DNA from: Isoetes taiwanensis
Lineage: Eukaryota > Streptophyta > Lycopodiopsida > Isoetales > Isoetaceae
Assembly (NCBI GenBank): GCA_021234155.1
Contig: JAJEKV010000073.1
Span: 1,088,001-1,152,000, forward strand
DNA length: 64,000 nt
Direction: 5' to 3'
The notes beneath the pieces are model-generated. The model was given only the letters and a program-made list of their open reading frames with translations, was not told the DNA's origin and searched no databases. Shown one piece after another: positions 59,001 through 64,000 of this stretch (position 1 is the first letter of the stretch; every line of letters starts with the position of its first letter). Both the position numbers and the translations under genes were made by a program.

Positions 59001-60552
59001 TATTGTCATGTCACATTGGCAACGTCCATGAGGACATATGACAGACCCCCTGTCTCTTAATTGCTAACCTAATGGACTAGCCACTAAACTAAACAAGGGA
59101 GAGAAAATATGGCGACTAGAGTGTTCTAGAAATATGGCAATGCAAATGAGTCAAAGTGACCAACGGAAAAACACTATAACCACACACGCAAATGATAGAG
59201 TCACATGTGCATGCATGTCATATAGCTAAGATGATATAATGTCAAAAAACTTACAAGCCACCTACCTGCAACCGTAAAATGTACATATCTTACAAATTCA
59301 AGACAAGAGCACTTAGCCTAGAGGATAAACGCGAGCAAGATAAATTCAAATCCAGAAAGGATCAAACCTCCATGAAGAAACTTGTGGACAAAACCAAGAT
59401 AAAAACCAATGGATATGCATAAAACCATGAAAATCACAAAATATTGGACTGAGCCACAAAATATTGGACCAAGCAATATGCAGCTTAATAGTCATCAACG
59501 ACGAAGAGATGCATATCCTTCCCCACAATTTTGTCAACATAGACAATTCTAATGTTGGTAAATGCATGGAAAAAGGAAAACGTGTATCAACGAGACTCGA
59601 TGATTATGAGATACATATGGATCAACACACCCAACCAAACAACAAAAAACAAAATTTCCCGTCCCAGGCATGTCCCTGCAGGTGATACACAACCAATCCA
59701 AAAAACAATGGTAAAACATATTGATATTAAAGAAAGAGCAAGTGCCTAACAATATGGTGATGAGAACGGTAAAAAGGAGGCAAACATAAATAAATGTTAT
59801 AAAGCATATATCTTGATCAAATGACCCATAGAAAGACTGAAAAGTAACATCATACTCGAAACATCGACCGACGGCCCCATATAACCCAATAAATGCTAGA
59901 TAAGATACAAATAATCGTTAGAATGGGCAAGGAACTAGACTTTAAATACATATACCTCAGATCATAAAATACAACCTCCCCACACGTTTGAGACCAAAGT
60001 TACCTTGAGTCAAAGAAACATACCTAACAACGAATGACATTATCTCATCTATTTGGCATGTCAATTAGAGTTCTTATTTTCGAATTGACTCTTTTGCATG
60101 AGTGCAATCCAAACCACATCCTTTCTCGACAAGCGCACCGAAACAATGCTCTAGTGGTGAGATCTGTAACTTTGAAAAAGGACCCATGATGTCGGAAAAA
60201 GAAGGCCCACTATCTCATCACGAAGTATAGGTAGGAGAATATGTATCCAATATCCCCGGATGATAGTCTGAACAAGATAAATGTGTAAATGTTCTAGCTT
60301 AACCCCGTATAATAAAGATGACATGTTGGAGTCTCCGTCCTTATAAGCCGCAAAGATAAAAAAACCCTACCTATTATCATACTAACCCAAGTACAAACGA
60401 AAAATCACATCTCGCAACAGGGCCTATTGCAGGCAAAGAAAGGAGGGGGGACAAAAAATCGCTGAAGAAATCGTGTCAGGAGCGAGACTACCATACAAGG
60501 GAGGTTGCCGGATTGGGGCTAGAGATGGGCGCTTAATGGTGGATTTTACCTA

Positions 60553-61312
60553 GGGAAAAACTACAAAATACCCTTATGTTTTGACAAATTTCACGACATA
60601 CCCTTGAGTTTGCATAAATTTTTGTAATGCCCTTGGTCAACGTATTTGGCTCTGTAGAATTTTGTATGCCATCAAAATGCCCTTGTATTTTACGTATTTT
60701 ATATAAAGCCCTTCTGAATGGATGTATTTTTGCGGCAAGGATTTGACATCGGCAGTTTTCGTTTTTGAATAGAAAATAGAGCAAAGATTTAGACGTTCTA
60801 ACCTGCTGGAATACCCAGTGGAAAACCGGCAAAGATTTAGACATTCTAACATGATGGAATCCCAATGGAAAACCTAATTCGACCTCATGTGCTTAAATCC
60901 GCTCTTCATTGCCATATAGATGTGAATATCTCTGAATACATTCATCTTGCATCTTTTCAAGGGCATTTGCCAAAGCAAAACTGAATGCGAATCCACCTCC
61001 TCCAAAATCCGTATATTAAGACTATCTAATATTCTGATCATGGCTCTTGGATTTGATGGTCATATTTGAAAAGAGCCCTAATCAAATTGTCAGAATAAAA
61101 ACTGTATCATCTCTCATCTTACGGGTATTTGGTGAATTGTGTAGAATCTTAAGGGCGTCTGGGTAATTAAGGTACATCTTAAGGGCATTTGAACAATTTT
61201 CAATGATACTAAATACTAAATACTTTGACCAAGGGCATTACAAAAATTTATGAAAACTCAGGGGTATGTCATGAAATTTGTCAAAACAGAAGGGTATTTT
61301 GTAGTTTTTCCC
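60553..61312. mobile_element. Mutator-type MITE, copy 2
   Basis: Same element and same flanking 9-bp repeats (60544-60552 and 61313-61321) as in copy 1; 760 bp. It was therefore present before the composite was duplicated. Confidence 0.75.
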
Positions 61313-61959
61313 TTTTATCTATTGGAAGTAACTGATTTTATAGGCATGTTCTATCACAGCAGACGGACAGATAAGAAGGAGGGGCGGCCAACAGGAACCA
61401 TCAGGGGCAAAAACCTGCACCCAACCCGACGAATTTGAGCCCCAATCGGGTTCACATTGGTTTGAGAATATGTGGCTACAGCTGGAACAAGGATCAAACG
61501 AGCATCAATGCAATTTTCTTGCAGCAATACCTAGATCTGACCAGCATCCACTGATCTAACATAAAACACAAATCAAATTTGCAAAACCTCTTCGTGGAAA
61601 TCCGAACCTATGGGCAGCCATGCTGAATGCTGATTCAAAACCGTCCTGGTGTTCACAACGCACCGACAAGAGTAACCTACAAGAACAAAAGAGACAACAA
61701 TCCCAAAAACACAGGGCAACCTGAACCGAAAGCAAGACAAGTACAAATTTGGACATAGCAAAGAAGGAAATTGCTACTGAAACCAATAACTGCTGGATAC
61801 GCAGCAAAAGAAGGAATCTCTTGTTGCATCCAAAATGTAAAAATAGCCATAGCACCATAGCCTAAAATAGATTTAGAAAAAGGATAGGAAGCGATCAATT
61901 TAGGAGCTCAAAGGGGTAGAATCGATTTGATCATGGTAGTAGGAGCTCAAAGGACTGAA

Positions 61960-62160
61960 CAAGGGTGAGAAAAACTGGTAGGACAAAGAAAGAGGAGAAA
62001 ACTAGCTCAAGAGAATGCCGATGAATGACAATGGGAGAAAAGGCGGAATAAATAGGAGATGTGAGGTGAGGCGTCACCATCCAAGGAATGTCGGTTCAAT
62101 CCATCCAAGGAATGTCCGTTCAATTGCTATCGCAATAGAACGGTAGCATTGCTGATCACA
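61960..62160 (-). promoter_or_regulatory. Module C, TATA-bearing block in copy 2
   Basis: Counterpart of 50951-51150, with CTATTTAT at 62049-62056 on the minus strand and the tandem CATTCCTTGGATGG pair retained. Confidence 0.4.
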
Positions 62161-62199
62161 AGGGCTATGATGTTGCCTTAGATTTTGATGACCATATGA

Positions 62200-62432
62200 G
62201 CCATGCTCTGACTACTCTTTGGACGATCTCCTCCTTCCATTATGAGTCTCTTAAGTTGCTTTCACATTTATGTCTACCTAGTGATTTTCCCTTCGCTGTC
62301 GATCTCAAGTCAGGATATCACCAACGTCCCTATCCCCCTCACCGCACTTTCCTGGGTTTTAAGCTCGAAGGTTAGTTCTACGTCTTTAATATCCTCCCAT
62401 TTGGTCTTGCCTCTGCCTCCATTTAATGACGT
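62200..62432 (+). pseudogene. DIRS-like reverse transcriptase fragment, copy 2
   Basis: Second copy of the fragment at 51181-51416. Here the motif B region reads LPFGLASAS, keeping the Gly that is Ala in copy 1. A base added in GGATATCACCAACG shifts the frame just after SGYH, and the internal TAG is shared with copy 1. Both copies are inactive. Confidence 0.6.
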
Positions 62433-63079
62433 GGCACCACCTGATTGGGTGCGCCTTTTCCTCTAAACTCAAACAACCCCTAGCCCAGAGATGGAAGCCG
62501 AATGGCTGTGGCAAATTGAAAGGATACTCAGAGGATCTGAATCAACGTAGCGCAGGCCGATTTCTCAGTTTCGGCCCTTGGACTCTGTAAATTGAGGCCC
62601 TATTTAACAACCTAGAAATTTCAGGTATAAGCATGCTTGGTGGAGCTAGACTCTCTGGAAATCTCTGCAACAGCCTTCTATGATTTAAGTGCATCAAATC
62701 TGAGTCAGGGACTCTGTGGCATTGCAGGGGTATCAGGAATTCTGAGGGTAGAGACGGTAGATGCGATTTGATGTGGCTTGTTGCCCAGGTTCAGCCAAGA
62801 TCTATTACATTTGTGTTAGCGCCTGAGTTCGAGGCTGGGATGAAAGGATATTGATATGGCAGGTGATCCTTTGATGGGATTAGTATCTCTGATCCCCGAA
62901 GAAGGGGAAAACATTCATTTGAATGAATTAGCCCCCGTTGAGGAGGAGGTGCGAGAATTGGATGAACTCACATCCAGGATCAGAAAAGAAATAGATAAAA
63001 CTTGCCAAGGGAAAAAAATCAGAAAGAAAGAAACAAGTCAAGAGAATAGAAACAATACTCGACACCCGTAACTATAGAA

Positions 63080-63800
63080 TAGAATAGAATAGAATAGGAT
63101 TTTTAGCATCCACGGAGACCAATTGGCCTATGGGACCCAAACAAAAAGAGAGCAGCAAGCATATTACTGACAGGATTAAAAAACCCCCGCCCCGAAGGGT
63201 TTTCGAGGGAAAAACCTTAGCAGTAATAAGCCTGCTGGCACACTGTACAATTGCATAGGACAGTTCAATACCGTCCCGTAGGACACAAACGAGTCCGTGC
63301 ATCCATAACCTCCTGGAGGTATGACCCCAACAAACCCACTGACGCCGTAGTCAATAACTGATGCAACGGCTGGCCAGGCACTAGTAATCGAACATATCGC
63401 TCTCGAATATGGGCAAATGCTGGGCAGGTCTGGAGGGCATGACATTCATCCTCAATCGCGCCCTGGTGGCAACACTGGCAAAGCCTTTGCTCTCGTGCTT
63501 TGCGAGCCCAACGCCCTGTTTCAATGCGGAGGCGATGTGCCCCCGTGCTATAAGCCTGCGTTTCTTCATGGATAGCTGGGTGTACAAGTACTGGTGTGGG
63601 CCTCTTGTGAGCCTAGGATTGACCTGCTGCTGATAGTGTGCCAGCTTAACATGCGTCAGAGCCTCTGCATCCCACAGCTTGCGAAGGAAAGTAGCATCAA
63701 GGTATAGTTTAAGTGCCTCGCGATCTTTCTTTGTCCTGACCTGGACGCATCTGTTTGCCTGCACACCCCAGCGTGAGAACCACTGAGCCTGCTTGTCTTT
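63080..63800 (-). mobile_element. 5'-truncated LINE inserted in copy 2
   Basis: These 721 bases are absent from copy 1, where ...CTATAGAA joins directly to CAAACATGTAAG. On the minus strand the insert starts inside the C-terminal part of a LINE ORF2. It continues to a stop near 63256 and a 3'UTR with the switchable hairpin (63178-63216), and ends in a tail of about four TATTC units (63080-63099). A 5' truncation, a 3' simple-repeat tail and an empty-site allele are hallmarks of target-primed reverse transcription. Any target duplication is at most a base or so. Confidence 0.88.
63256..63800 (-). pseudogene. LINE ORF2 C-terminal domain
   Basis: The minus frame includes LRKLWDAEALTHVKLAHY and LTRGPHQYLYTQLSMKKRR. 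After a small frame change it reads LRIETGRWARKAREQRLC, with QCCHQGAIEDECHALQTCP. The C-x2-C...H...C pattern with ED before the His is the zinc-knuckle-like end of plant LINE ORF2 proteins. The frame ends with PTGRY and a stop. RT and endonuclease domains are lost by 5' truncation, so it is inactive. Confidence 0.8.
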
Positions 63801-64000
63801 ACAAACATGTAAGAACCACAATTTGAAGCAATCATAAAGAAAATACAATGGCAACCATCGAAAGAACTGCAAATGCAAGTGTAACACCAACTATAAGGAT
63901 AAATGAAAGGGCATACATAGGAACAAATAACAAGAGCAAGCAGCCTCACCTACCACAGAAAGAAAACAAAACCACTATATGCAACTAAAGTAAACAATAT

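Overview
The window looks like repeat-rich nuclear DNA of a land plant. One complete host gene has 14 exons, all with GT/AG introns, and encodes a plastid-type phytyl ester synthase/diacylglycerol acyltransferase-like protein. Nearly everything else is transposable-element DNA in various states of decay: Copia and Gypsy LTR elements primed by initiator-Met tRNA, LINE pieces, hAT, pogo and Mutator-type DNA transposons. There are also two rarer types, a single-tyrosine HUH endonuclease remnant and a DIRS-like reverse transcriptase fragment. That mix, with very low gene density, fits a non-flowering land plant (fern, lycophyte or gymnosperm) better than a compact angiosperm. This is an inference. 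I saw no rRNA, convincing tRNA, CRISPR or bacterial-type operon.

Layout. 1-5003: mostly non-coding, with a broken receptor-kinase fragment at 659-873. 5004-13035: a long stretch, pyrimidine-rich on the + strand. It opens with a 129-bp promoter-like module that recurs with no differences at 12126, and it carries RNA-hairpin repeats and a short retroposon flanked by 39-bp direct repeats. 13201-16411: a truncated Copia element (minus). 16412-18700: purine-rich repeat DNA. 19076-20770: a hAT transposase pseudogene. 23586-29495: the host acyltransferase gene (plus). 30674-38773: a pogo/Tigger-like transposase pseudogene (minus) with an unusually long C-terminal part, split by a young Copia element at 31124-36620 that has near-identical LTRs and a 5-bp target duplication. 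39721-40070: a small two-exon ORF. 40492-41384: the HUH endonuclease remnant. 41986-44390: a decayed Gypsy element.

44490-64000: a composite purine-rich repeat present twice in direct orientation (45604-52280 and 56643-64000, about 11 kb apart). Each copy holds a GATA microsatellite, a Mutator-type MITE, a TATA-bearing minus-strand module and the DIRS-like fragment. The second copy alone is interrupted by a 5'-truncated LINE. The first copy therefore preserves the empty site.

Only the acyltransferase gene is likely to serve the host. The transposon genes all carry frameshifts, stops, deletions or lost catalytic residues, so none seems autonomous. The main leads are the HUH element, the structured pyrimidine-rich repeat family with its recurring hairpins, and the nested insertions, which give a relative chronology.
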